Assembly (NCBI GenBank): GCA_963794385.1
Contig: CAWCDT010000007.1
Coordinates: forward strand, 62,001-126,000
Origin: Gaiellasilicea sp963794385
GTDB taxonomy: Bacteria; Actinomycetota; Thermoleophilia; Gaiellales; Gaiellaceae
Reading direction: 5' to 3'
DNA length: 64,000 bases
Made by a program: the position numbers and the translations under genes. Below the pieces are notes generated by a model. It had not been told where the DNA came from. It searched no databases and saw nothing but the letters and a program-made list of their open reading frames with translations. Shown in pieces: positions 17,839-26,214 of this stretch. The first letter of the stretch is position 1. Each line of letters opens with the position of its first letter.

Positions 17839-17854
17839 GTGTGCCGGACGGAGA

Positions 17855-18223
17855 CTAGGCGGTCGCCGCCTCCAGCCCGACCGCGGGCACGTCGCCCCAG
17901 AGGTCCTCGAGGCGATAGAACGCACGCGTCTCCGGCGTGAAGATGTGCAGGACGACGTCGAGGTAGTCCGCGATGATCCACTCCGCCTCGGCCGCACCGT
18001 CGACCGCGCGCGGCAGCAGCTTCGCCTCCTTCTTCAGCTGCGCGTGCACGTCGTCGAAGATCGCCTTCGTCTGACGCGCGTTGCGTCCGGTCGCGAGCAC
18101 GAAGAAGTCCGTGTAGACGCACACGGGCCTCATGTCGAGGATGACGACGTCTTCTGCCAGCTTCTCGCCCGCGAGAGCGGCGATCCGGCGTGCTTGGTCG
18201 AGGGAATTCAGAGCTTTCAGCAT
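17855..18223 (-). CDS. rsfS: ribosome silencing factor RsfS
   Basis: 122 residues of the RsfS/Iojap family, which binds ribosomal protein L14 and blocks subunit joining during nutrient limitation. Motifs include EDVVILDMRPVCVYTDFFVLATG, NARQTKAI, WIIADYLDVVLHIF and FYRLEDLWGD. ATG at 18223 overlaps the nadD stop by seven bases. It is the last gene of the rne-to-rsfS operon, as in many bacteria where nadD and rsfS are adjacent. The short Ala-rich end (GLEAATA) is unremarkable. Confidence 0.96.
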   Translation of the reverse strand: MLKALNSLDQARRIAALAGEKLAEDVVILDMRPVCVYTDFFVLATGRNARQTKAIFDDVHAQLKKEAKLLPRAVDGAAEAEWIIADYLDVVLHIFTPETRAFYRLEDLWGDVPAVGLEAATA

Positions 18224-18771
18224 ACCCGCGAACCGCCGAGATAAAGCCCCTGCTCGGCGATGTAATCGGCGACCGCGGGGACGACGAGCCCGTCGACCGG
18301 CTCGCCCCGCCGCACGCGCTCGCGGATCGCCGTCGAGGAGACGTCGTGCGGCTCCAGCTCGAAGACGTCGATCCGGTCCGAGCTCTCGAAGGGCGGCGCG
18401 TAGCCGGGCCGGGCCGCGACGCCGAGGCGCGCGAGCTCGAGCACGCGGTCGGGCTCCTTCCAGGTCGGGAAGTCGGCCAGCTGGTCGGCGCCGATCAGGA
18501 AGATCGGATCCTCGTACCCGCGCGCCTCGAGGGCATCGACAGTGAAGCGATGCTCCTCGACCTCGACCACCGCGTGCAGCGGCGCGAACGTAAGCCGCGC
18601 CATTGCGAGCCGGTGCTCGATCGGCGCCTCCGCGCGCTTGTGGGCCGCGTCGGCGACGACGGTGACGTGCAGGTCGTCGATCCCGAAGTGCTCGACCGCC
18701 CGCGTCGCGAGCGCGAGATGGCCGACGTGCGGCGGGTCGAACCGACCGCCCAGGATTCCGACTACTGCCAC
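18217..18771 (-). CDS. nadD: nicotinate-nucleotide adenylyltransferase
   Basis: 184 residues. NadD transfers AMP to nicotinate mononucleotide in NAD synthesis. The nucleotidyl-transferase signature is at residues 8-18 (GGRFDPPHVGH, with Arg where Thr is usual), followed by LIGADQLADFPTW and the second motif VSSTAIRERVRRGE near the C-terminus. It begins within the last codons of obg and overlaps rsfS, so all three are coupled. Confidence 0.96.
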   Translation of the reverse strand: MAVVGILGGRFDPPHVGHLALATRAVEHFGIDDLHVTVVADAAHKRAEAPIEHRLAMARLTFAPLHAVVEVEEHRFTVDALEARGYEDPIFLIGADQLADFPTWKEPDRVLELARLGVAARPGYAPPFESSDRIDVFELEPHDVSSTAIRERVRRGEPVDGLVVPAVADYIAEQGLYLGGSRVC

Positions 18772-19955
18772 TCGAGCGTCTCGTCGCCGATCTCGATCTC
18801 CTGGCCCTGGCGGGCGCCCGCCGCCTTGAGGACCGCCTCGAGCTGCTCGCCCTGCGGCGCCTCGCCGACGATCCGGAAGCCCCGGTCCGTGCGGTAGAGG
18901 CGGTACGCGCGCCGGGCCGGCGGCCGCGGTCGGTACTCGAGGAACTCAGGCAGCTCGGCCTCGTCGTCCTCCTGCGGCTCCGGCGCGGCGGGGCAGAGCC
19001 GGAAGAGGGCGAGCTTCAGGTCGTCGATGCCGGCCCCCGTCGCGCACGAGACCGGGAAGACGCCGACGACGCGGTCGTCCTCGAGCGGGAAGGCCGGCGG
19101 CTCCGGCAGGAGGTCGATCTTGTTCAGGACGACCGCCTGCGGTCGCTCGTCGAGGCCCGCGCCGTACAGCGCCAGCTCGCGGTCGATGGTGCGGAACCGC
19201 TCGACGACGTCCTCTGCCGAGGCGTCGATCACGTGCAGGAGGAGCCGCGCCCGTTCGAGATGGGCGAGGAACTCGTGCCCGAGGCCGACCCCTTCGCTCG
19301 CACCCTCGATCAGGCCGGGCACGTCGGCGACGGTCAGCTGGGCGCCGTCCGGCGACTCGACGGTGCCGAGCACCGGCGCCAGGGTCGTGAATGGGTAGTC
19401 GGCGACCTTCGGCTTCGCGTTCGAGAGCCGGCGCAGGAGCGAGGACTTGCCAGCGTTCGGCAGGCCGGCCATCGCCGCGTCCGCGAGCAGCTTCAGCCGC
19501 AGCTCGACGTCGGCCTCCGCCGCCGGCTCCCCGACCTCCGCGAACCGCGGCGTCTGGCGCGTCGGCGTGGCGAAGCGGGCATTGCCGCGGCCTCCGCTGC
19601 CGCCGCGCGCGAGCACGACGCGGGCGCCGGGCCGCGCCAGGTCGGCGATCAGCTCACCCTCGGCGCCGTACGCCTGCGTCCCGACCGGCACGCCGAGCTC
19701 GATCCCGGCGCCGTCCGCGCCGTGCTTGCGCGCTCCTCGGCCCGGCTCGCCGCGACCCGCCTGGAACCAGCGGCGGGCGCGGAAGCCGGAGAGATCGCGC
19801 AGTCGCGCGTCTGCGACGAGCGCGACGTCGCCGCCGCGGCCGCCGTCGCCGCCGTCGGGCCCGCCTTTCGGCACGTGCTTCTCGCGCCGGAAGGAGAGGC
19901 CGCCGTCGCCGCCGCGGCCGGAAAGGACGTGGATGCGCGCGTGGTCGGCGAACAC
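18762..19955 (-). CDS. obg: Obg family GTPase CgtA
   Basis: 397 residues with the three-part Obg layout. A glycine-rich N-terminal fold comes first (GGDGGLSFRREKHVPKGGPD). The G domain has GLPNAGKSSLL, switch YPFTTLAP, DVPGLIEGASEG, NKID and SCATGAG. A C-terminal OCT domain of about 65 residues ends ETLEWQ. It acts in late 50S assembly and stringent/stress control. GTG start at 19955 with no clear Shine-Dalgarno; a second in-frame-independent GTG two bases upstream makes the exact start uncertain. It follows rpmA by 23 bp. Confidence 0.96.
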   Translation of the reverse strand: MFADHARIHVLSGRGGDGGLSFRREKHVPKGGPDGGDGGRGGDVALVADARLRDLSGFRARRWFQAGRGEPGRGARKHGADGAGIELGVPVGTQAYGAEGELIADLARPGARVVLARGGSGGRGNARFATPTRQTPRFAEVGEPAAEADVELRLKLLADAAMAGLPNAGKSSLLRRLSNAKPKVADYPFTTLAPVLGTVESPDGAQLTVADVPGLIEGASEGVGLGHEFLAHLERARLLLHVIDASAEDVVERFRTIDRELALYGAGLDERPQAVVLNKIDLLPEPPAFPLEDDRVVGVFPVSCATGAGIDDLKLALFRLCPAAPEPQEDDEAELPEFLEYRPRPPARRAYRLYRTDRGFRIVGEAPQGEQLEAVLKAAGARQGQEIEIGDETLEWQ

Positions 19956-19978
19956 ACGACCAGCTTAGTAACAGTCTG

Positions 19979-20248
19979 TTACTTGGCTTCGGCCGGCTCG
20001 GTCTCGGCGACCGAGATGAAGCGCTTCTCGCCGCTCGTGCGGAACTCGACCGTGCCCTCGCGGACGGCGAAGATCGTGTCGTCGCGGCCGATGTCCGTGC
20101 CGGGGCCCGGCCGGAACCGGGTGCCGCGCTGGCGGACGATGATCATGCCGGACTTGACCTTCTGGCCGGCGAAGATCTTCACGCCAAGCCGCTTCGCATT
20201 CGAGTCGCGGCCGTTCCGGGAGGAACCGAGGCCCTTCTTGTGTGCCAT
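19979..20248 (-). CDS. rpmA: 50S ribosomal protein L27
   Basis: 89 residues starting MAHKKGLGSSRNGRDSNAK, the standard L27 N-terminus that reaches the peptidyl-transferase centre, with VRQRGTRFRPGPG in the body. There is no cleavable N-terminal extension. Its ATG immediately follows the rplU stop. Length and sequence are ordinary, apart from a slightly extended acidic tail (ETEPAEAK). Confidence 0.98.
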   Translation of the reverse strand: MAHKKGLGSSRNGRDSNAKRLGVKIFAGQKVKSGMIIVRQRGTRFRPGPGTDIGRDDTIFAVREGTVEFRTSGEKRFISVAETEPAEAK

Positions 20249-20806
20249 CTAGCTCTCCTCCTTCTCCGCGAGCGCGTGCTCGATCGCCGCGATCGCGCCC
20301 TTCCGCTTGCCGTGCGCCTGCTCGTATTCGAGCGCGGCCTCGAGCATCGGGCGATTCCAGTCCGAAGACTGCTCCTTGATCGCCGCGACCGTCAAGTCCT
20401 CGTAGCCCGCGGGCATGCCCTTGACGCGGTCGTCGGCTGCCGGCGCCTCGGCCGCCGGCGTCTCCGCCTTCGCAGCTTCGGGCTCCTTCTTCGCGGCCTT
20501 CTTGGCGGTGCCGATCGACTCGATCTCGATCTGCGAGAGGCTGGCGCGGAAGCCGGTGTGCTTGCGGTAGCCGCTCTTCGGCTTGTACTTGCCGATCCGG
20601 ATCTTCTCGCCGCGCACGTCGGCCACAACGCGCGCCGTCACCGTCGCGGACGGCGAGAGCTCGGTGTTGCCGTCGCCCCCGATCAGGAGCACGGTCGGCT
20701 GGAAGGTCTTGCCCTCGCCGTGCGCGAGCCGGTCCACGAGCAGCTTCTCGCCCTCACGGACGCGGTACTGCTTTCCGCCGACGGAGATGATCGCGTAGGT
20801 GCTCAT
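20249..20806 (-). CDS. rplU: 50S ribosomal protein L21 with C-terminal helical extension
   Basis: ATG at 20806. Residues 1-103 are a normal L21 (YAIISVGGKQYRVREGEKL, GKYKPKSGYRKHTGFR). An Ala/Lys/Pro-rich linker (KKAAKKEPEAAKAETPAAEA) and a predicted helical module of about 55 residues follow (GYEDLTVAAIKEQSS, RPMLEAALEYEQAHG, AIEHALAEKEES), giving 185 residues against the usual 100-105. The module resembles small nucleic-acid-binding helical domains in length and pattern only. A promoter and a leader hairpin lie just upstream. Confidence 0.96.
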   Translation of the reverse strand: MSTYAIISVGGKQYRVREGEKLLVDRLAHGEGKTFQPTVLLIGGDGNTELSPSATVTARVVADVRGEKIRIGKYKPKSGYRKHTGFRASLSQIEIESIGTAKKAAKKEPEAAKAETPAAEAPAADDRVKGMPAGYEDLTVAAIKEQSSDWNRPMLEAALEYEQAHGKRKGAIAAIEHALAEKEES

Positions 20807-20818
20807 AAGCGCAGGAAA

Positions 20819-20836
20819 CGCGGGCTGACGCCCGCG
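20819..20836 (-). promoter_or_regulatory. leader hairpin upstream of rplU
   Basis: CGCGGGC, loop, GCCCGCG: a perfect 7-bp stem between a TACAAT hexamer (20846-20851) and the rplU ATG, which has no Shine-Dalgarno. Possible translational control of L21. Confidence 0.4.
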
Positions 20837-20845
20837 AGCCGTCGG

Positions 20846-20851
20846 ATTGTA
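20846..20851 (-). promoter_or_regulatory. -10 element TACAAT for rplU-rpmA-obg
   Basis: Minus-strand TACAAT in the short gap between rne and rplU; predicted transcription start about 33 nt before the rplU ATG. Confidence 0.45.
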
Positions 20852-20855
20852 GCGA

Positions 20856-23648
20856 CTAGGCGTCGAGGTCGTCGAGCCACTCGGACATCGGCACGTACTC
20901 GTCCGAGGCCGGCTCGCCGCCGTTCGTAACGGGCTCCGCGGCCGGCTCAGCGGTCGCGACCGCCGTCTCCGGTTCCGCGTCCGCGGCGGCACCGGTTCCC
21001 GCCGCCGCGGCTGCGGCGGGCTTCTTCCGGCCGCGTCCGCCCCGCGAGCCGCGACGCGTCTTCTTCTTCGCGGGTGCCGCCGCCGTCGGCGCGGTCGGCT
21101 CGCCGCGACCTCGCGACCGCCTCGACGACCTCTTCGGCCGCCTCGCCGTCGCCCTCGGCGGCCGCCGGCTTCGGAGCGCTCGAGCGCCGCTTCGCAGGCT
21201 TCGGCTTCTCGCCGCCCAGCTCGAGGTCGGGGACGTGGATGCGCGGAGCTGCGGCCGCGTCCGCAGGCTCGTCGTCCGCCTCGGACGCGCCGTCCGTGGC
21301 AGCTGCTGCGGCTGGCTTCTTCTTGCGGCCGCGCCCACCGCGGGAGCCACGGCGCGTCTTCTTCTTGGCTGGTGCCGCCCCGTCCGCGTCGGCCTCGACT
21401 TCGACCGCCTCCTCCGGCTCGGCCTCGCCCACGTCCGGCTCGGCGACCTCGGGCTCTTCGACGGTCGGCTCCTCGGCGTCCACCTCGGCCTCGGCCTCGA
21501 CCTCGACCTCGGCCGCCTTCTTTGCCCGGCTCGGCGCCCGCGTCGGCTTCTCGGCCTCGCTCTCGAACGTGATCGGCTCCGACGGAGCCGCGACACCGCT
21601 CAGCGCGGTCGCATACGCGACTCCGTCGAGGATGCGCTCGACGCGGACCTTCGCCTTCTTGCCCACGAGCTTCGCGGCGCCGCCGACGACGACGTCGAGC
21701 CCGTCGAGCTTGCCGACGGCTGAGCCGGAGTCGTGCTTGTCGACCTCGACGAGCTTCAGCTGGACCTCGGCGCCCTCGGCGACGGGCGCCTCGGGCTGCA
21801 GGTCGGCGAGCTTGCCCTCGGCGAGCACCGCGACATGGTCGGCGTGGACGCCCTCTTTGGGGACGAGGAAGAAGCGCTTCCGTGACGCCGCCTCGATCTC
21901 GGCGAGTCGCCTGCCGCCCGCGCCGAGCAGAAGCGAAGCGGTCTTGGGGCTCACCTCGACCCGGAACGCCTGGGCCCGCGAGCCCGCCGCGAGCGTGCGC
22001 AGCCGCCGCTCGACCTCGAGCGCGGCCGACGCCTCCGAGAGACGATCCCGTCGCCGGCGCAGGTCGGGCACTTCTTGGTCAGGATCTCGCGCGGCCCGTC
22101 GGTGACGTTCTGGCGCGTCATCTCGACGAGGCCGAGCGGCGAGATCTCGACGACGTAGGTCTTCGTCCGGTCGCGCTCGAGCTCGGTGCGCAGCGCCTCC
22201 TCGACGGTCGCCCGGTTCTTCGGATTCGCCATGTCGATGAAGTCGATGACGATGATCCCGCCGATGTCGCGCAACCGCAGCTGGCGCACGACCTCCTTCA
22301 CCGCCTCGAGGTTGTTCTTCGTGATCGTGTCCTCGAGCCGGCCGGGCGAGCTCTTCGAGCGGGATCCGACGAAGCGGCCGGTGTTCACGTCGACGACGGT
22401 GAACGCCTCGGCGTAGTCGAAGATCAGGTAGCCGCCGGAGGGCAGGTCGACCCGCCGGTTCAGCGTCGAGCGGATCTCGGCGTCGACTCCCGTCCCCTCG
22501 AAGAGCGGCGTCTTCTCCTTGTAGCGGTGGACGCGCTCGAGCATGTGCGGCGACGTCTTCTTCAGGTAGCCGACGATGCGCTTGTAGGTGCGCTCGTGGT
22601 CGATCAGCGCGCTCTCGAAGTCGCCCGCGAAGAGGTCGCGGACGATCCGGAGCGGCAGCTCAGCCTCCTGGTAGACGAGCGCGGGCGCCTTGGCGTTCTT
22701 CGCCTTCGTCTGGATCGTCTTCCAGAGCCGCTGCAGGAAGACGAGGTCGCGCTCGATGTCCTCGGCGGACGCGCCCTCGGCGGCCGTGCGGACGATGATC
22801 CCGCCCTCCTTGGGGTCGAGACCCTTGATGATCTCCTTCAGACGCGTCCGCTCGGCGTCGTCGAGCCGGCGCGAGACGCCGAGGCCCTCGCCCTGCGGCA
22901 CGAAGACCAGGAAGCGGCCGGGGAGCGAGATCTCGGTCGTGAGGCGCGCGCCCTTGGTCTTCATCGGGTCCTTGACCGCCTGCACCATGATCTGCTGGCC
23001 GCGGGCGATCAGGTCGGTGATCTTCTTGCCGTGCCGCTTGCCCTCGAGCTCGGGCACGACGATCTCGTCGACGTAGAGGAAGCCGTTCTTCTCGAGGCCG
23101 ATCTCGACGAACGCGGCCTCCATGCCGGGCAGCACGTTGTCGACCGTGCCGAGATAGATGTTGCCGGCGATCGAGCGGCGCTCGGGACGCTCGAGATAGA
23201 CCTCGGCGACGCGGTCGTCCTCGAGGATGGCGACACGCTGCTCGCCGACGTCGACCGAGATCAGGAGCTCCCGCTTCGCCTTCGGCAGCGGCGCCCGCTT
23301 CTGCGGCACGCGGCGACGCTGGTTGGCGCGGCGCTCCTGACGCTGGCTGCGCTCGGGCGCCGTGCGCTCACGCGTCGCAGGACGTTTCGCGGGCTGAGGC
23401 TTCTGCTCGGGCCGGTCGTCCGACTTCTCGGCGGTCACGGCCGCGCCGGGCTTCTTGCGTCCGCGCCCGCCGCGGCTGCCACGGCGGCGCTTCTTCGCCG
23501 CCTCTGTTGTCGCCTCGGCCTCGGCCGTGGCGGTCGTCTGCTCAGCCCGTTCGGGCTGGTCTACCGGAGCGGGCTGCTGCGCAGCGTCCTGCTGCGGCGC
23601 CTCCTGCTCGGTCTCCTTCTTGCGCTTCCAGCGAAACCAGGGTGCCAA
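20856..23648 (-). CDS. rne: ribonuclease E/G family endoribonuclease with RGG-type repeats (two compensating frame changes)
   Basis: TTG at 23648 with TAGGAG seven bases upstream. A basic N-terminal arm of about 130 residues precedes the S1 domain (ILEDDRVAEVYLERP, GNIYLGTVDNVLPGMEAAFV), the RNase core with metal-binding DIGGIIVIDFIDM, and the zinc-link CPTCAGDG. A long Glu/Ala/Lys-rich C-terminal tail follows. The motif RRGSRGGRGRKK occurs three times, once in the N-arm and twice in the tail. The frame slips near 22043 (after GDGIV) and returns near 21105. Total length stays a multiple of three (931 codons). Such a gene is probably essential, so these slips look like sequence errors. It heads the ribosomal operon. 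Confidence 0.92.
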
Positions 23649-23673
23649 ATGATTCTCCTAGGGTGAGGGGCGC

Positions 23674-23754
23674 GCGCAAAGACTCGGCCGCGGAAGCGGC
23701 CGGTCGCGCGCTGCGGGATGTGAAAGACGTAGGCATAGCCTGACCACAGGCTAT
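23674..23754 (+). repeat. intergenic two-hairpin repeat, family 2, copy C
   Basis: GCGCAAA, then a stem of 10 paired positions with a GGAA loop (23681-23705; one bulged T), GCGCG, a spacer, and a second 8-bp stem ATAGCCTG/CAGGCTAT with a 4-nt loop (23735-23754). Same plan as copies A (57839) and B (45066). Confidence 0.6.
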
Positions 23755-23784
23755 CAGCAGGCCAGGCCGGATCGATTGACGCGG

Positions 23785-23979
23785 CTACGCCGCAGCGGGG
23801 CGCAGCCGGGCGCGGCGCGCGCGGACGGCGCGGAGCCGCTGGGAGAGGCGCGCCCAGGCCCACGGCTCGACCTCGGCGTAGCGGCTCTTGCTCTGCGCGC
23901 GGGTCGACTCGAGGTATTCGAACCAGGCGTCGGCCTCTTCGATCTGCAGCAATTCCTCGGCGTGCTCGGAAACAGCCAT
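23785..23979 (-). CDS. small conserved protein of unknown function, 64 aa
   Basis: ATG at 23979 with GAGGAGG seven bases upstream, a strong site for such a short gene. The product begins MAVSEHAEELLQIEEADAWF, continues with EYLESTRAQSKSRYAEVEPWAWARL, and ends in a basic Arg-rich helix (RLRAVRARRARLRPAAA). It is predicted all-helical and cytosolic. Similar short proteins occur in related actinobacteria as far as I recall. No function is known. It is flanked by two of the structured repeats. Confidence 0.75.
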   Translation of the reverse strand: MAVSEHAEELLQIEEADAWFEYLESTRAQSKSRYAEVEPWAWARLSQRLRAVRARRARLRPAAA

Positions 23980-24041
23980 CCCCGCCTCCTCTCGCTGTGC
24001 CAGTAGTCGTGAGGCGAACGTTAGGACCAAGGCCGGACGGA

Positions 24042-24064
24042 GCCGCTTTCGCGGCCGCGGGCTC
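24042..24064 (+). repeat. partial copy D of family 2 (second hairpin and 3' flank)
   Basis: GCCGC-TTTC-GCGGC followed by CGCGGGCTC. Copy A has GCAGC-TTTC-GCTGC followed by CGCGGGCTC, so loop and flank are identical and one stem pair changes in a compensatory way. No clear first hairpin is seen here. Confidence 0.45.
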
Positions 24065-24077
24065 TCACTCGGACGCT

Positions 24078-24863
24078 CTAGCTTGGCTTCGTTTGCGGGG
24101 AGATCTGCGCGAAGTAGCGCATCGCCGCCTCGCCGAGCGCTCTCGTGCCGATGTAGGCGATCCCGCCCTTCACCGCCCAGCCCGCGAACGGCACGGAGCC
24201 GAGAATCTGCCTTGCGATCGTCCGGAAACCGAGCCCCGCGCCGATCGTCGCCAGCACCTCGGGAAGCCGGCTCTCGTCGAGCTGAACGCCGTGCGCTGCG
24301 GCGAGCCGGAGCACGAGCCGGATCTGGTTCAACGTCAGGACCGGGAAGTCGGCGCCCGGGATGAAGACCACGACGCCGATGACCCCGTTCTGCCGCGAGA
24401 GGCGCTCGATCAGGGCTTCGCACACGGGCCGGCGCAGCACCGGCAGCCGGGCCGCGAGCCCGATCGCGTCGTCACGGAGCCGACGGGCGATCACGCTGGC
24501 GATCTCGTCGGCCGGAAAGCCGGCGCCCGGCGGGCACATGACGACATCGGTGGCGAGCACATAGGGGACGTCGAACGTCTCCGTGCCGGTCTGTACCGCC
24601 ACGACGGGAACCCCGGCCAGGTTGGCGGCCCGAAGCTCGCGCTCGTCCTCCTCACCCGGAGGACCGGCGAGCACGCGCACGAGCACCCCGGCGTCCTCGA
24701 CGCTGCCGCCGACGCGAACGGCCCCCGGCGCGCCACCGTGGCCGAGCTCCTTCGCGAGCTGCTCGGCGAGCGGCCCGCTGACGACGAGCGGCCGCGTGTC
24801 CTCGGCGGCCGACCGCAACTCCCTGAAGACCCCCCAAACGCCGAGCGGGTTCAGCTTCGCCAT
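24078..24863 (-). CDS. DUF697 (YcjF-like) family protein
   Basis: ATG at 24863, 261 residues. The N-terminal half has the look of a degenerate nucleotide-binding or Rossmann-like fold (RPLVVSGPLAEQLAKELG, GVPVVAVQTGTETFDVPYVL). The C-terminal half is the hydrophobic DUF697 module (LNQIRLVLRLAAAHG, LPEVLATIGAGLGFRTIARQ, VPFAGWAVKGGIAYIGTRAL). Such proteins associate with the membrane, and their role is unclear. Translation start is uncertain because family-1 repeat copy 2 sits immediately upstream and there is no good Shine-Dalgarno. It follows rodA in the same direction. Confidence 0.82.
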   Translation of the reverse strand: MAKLNPLGVWGVFRELRSAAEDTRPLVVSGPLAEQLAKELGHGGAPGAVRVGGSVEDAGVLVRVLAGPPGEEDERELRAANLAGVPVVAVQTGTETFDVPYVLATDVVMCPPGAGFPADEIASVIARRLRDDAIGLAARLPVLRRPVCEALIERLSRQNGVIGVVVFIPGADFPVLTLNQIRLVLRLAAAHGVQLDESRLPEVLATIGAGLGFRTIARQILGSVPFAGWAVKGGIAYIGTRALGEAAMRYFAQISPQTKPS

Positions 24864-24874
24864 CAGCGGCCCCT

Positions 24875-24925
24875 GGCCGGCTGCGCCTCCCGGCCGGCGG
24901 AGCCGGCCTCCGGCGCAGCCTCGCG
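24875..24925. repeat. intergenic structured repeat, family 1, copy 2
   Basis: 51 bp with outer arms GGCTGCGCC (24879-24887) and GGCGCAGCC (24912-24920) and the same inner CCGGC/GCCGG stem as copy 1 at 8747-8796. The arms differ from copy 1 by one compensatory pair. Confidence 0.75.
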
Positions 24926-25032
24926 TCGCTCGCGGCGCTCCGGCCGGAGGCCCGTGCTCCAGCACTGTTCCACCGGCCTGCGCACCGCGAGCGGCGCGCC
25001 AGGAACCGCTGAGCGGAGCCGTGCATCAGAGA

Positions 25033-26214
25033 TCATCGACCCGCCCTCCGACGGCCGACGTGCCCGCGGGCGTGGATCGCCTGCAGGACGCCGATCGCCG
25101 TCAGGTTTGCCACCATCGACGAGCCGCCGACGGTGACGAACGGCAGGGGAATCCCCGTTACCGGTGCGATGCCCATCGTCATGCCGACGTTGACGAACAC
25201 CTGGAACAGGAACCCGACCACGATCCCGCCCGCGACGATGGCGCCGAACGCGTCCCGCGAGACCGTGATCACGCGCAGCCCGCGCCAGACGACGAGCAGG
25301 TACAGGCTGAGCAGCAGGGCCGCGCCGACGAAGCCGCGCTGCTCGGCGAGCGAGGCGAAGACGAAGTCGGTCGCGTGCTCCGGGAGGTAGTCGAGTCGCG
25401 TCTGCGTCGCCCCGTCGACGCCGCGGCCGCTCAGGCCGCCGGACCCCACCGCCGTGATCGACTGGTTGACGTTGTAGGTCGCGCCGGCCGGATCGCTGTC
25501 CGGGTTCGTGAAGCCGGTGAGGCGCGCGGTCTGGTACGGCTCGAGCACCTCGATGCCCGCCCCGGGCAGGAACCAGACGACGCTCGCGACCACGAGCGCG
25601 GCCACGGACGCGAGCGCGGCGAGATGCGCCCAGCGGACGCCGGCGATCAGGAGGCACGCGCCGAACGCGGCGGAGTAGACCAGCGCGGTGCCGAGATCGG
25701 GCTGCTTGAACACGAGCAGGATCGGCACGAGGGCGAGACCGACCGCCTGGAGCACGATCCTGGGGTCGCTCAGACGGCGCGCCCGGTCGGCCAGGAAGCC
25801 CGCGAGCGCGAGCACGAACAGGAGCTTGCCGAACTCCGACGGCTGGAACTGGAAGGGGCCGAGCTCGATCCAGCGCTTCGATCCGCGCGTAGTTTCGGCG
25901 AGCGGATACACGAGCAGCATCCCGAGGATGGTGACGCCGTAGAGCCACGCCTGAGCGCGGCGATAGCGGTCCGGGTCGATCGCGAGCGCGACGAGGAAGC
26001 CGGCGAAGCCGAGGCCCGCGGCGATCGCCTGGCGTACGACGTAGAAGTTCTCGTCGCCCTCGACGTCGTGGCGGGTGATGCCGGCAACCGCCCAGAGGCC
26101 GTACGCGACGAGCGCGCCGACTGCGCCGATCAGTACCCAGTCGAGCCGACGCACGTAGCCGAGCACGTCGACGTGCGTGCGAGGGAGCGTGCGTGTGGCG
26201 GCCGAGTCCAGCAT
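25033..26214 (-). CDS. rodA: rod-shape SEDS peptidoglycan glycosyltransferase RodA
   Basis: 393 residues and about ten membrane helices. RodA polymerises glycan strands from lipid II with its partner PBP2. SEDS hallmarks: GSKRWIELGPFQFQPSEFGKL, FKQPDLGTALVY, a large extracytoplasmic loop with the conserved region around YQTARLTGFTNP and NVNQSITAVGSGGLSGRG, LPEHATDFVFASLAEQRGFVG and GIPLPFVTVGGSSM. The ATG overlaps the stop of the PBP2 gene by one base, matching their joint function. Confidence 0.97.
   Translation of the reverse strand: MLDSAATRTLPRTHVDVLGYVRRLDWVLIGAVGALVAYGLWAVAGITRHDVEGDENFYVVRQAIAAGLGFAGFLVALAIDPDRYRRAQAWLYGVTILGMLLVYPLAETTRGSKRWIELGPFQFQPSEFGKLLFVLALAGFLADRARRLSDPRIVLQAVGLALVPILLVFKQPDLGTALVYSAAFGACLLIAGVRWAHLAALASVAALVVASVVWFLPGAGIEVLEPYQTARLTGFTNPDSDPAGATYNVNQSITAVGSGGLSGRGVDGATQTRLDYLPEHATDFVFASLAEQRGFVGAALLLSLYLLVVWRGLRVITVSRDAFGAIVAGGIVVGFLFQVFVNVGMTMGIAPVTGIPLPFVTVGGSSMVANLTAIGVLQAIHARGHVGRRRAGR

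Noticed and set aside
17526..17858. 110-residue plus-strand ORF in the gap before rsfS
   Set aside because: It lacks a Shine-Dalgarno and has no recognisable homology; the minus strand carries nuclease motifs over the same bases.
19967..19983. AGTAACAG-T-CTGTTACT inverted repeat between rpmA and obg
   Set aside because: A one-base loop cannot form an RNA hairpin, and it overlaps the rpmA stop; without comparison it is not distinguishable from chance.
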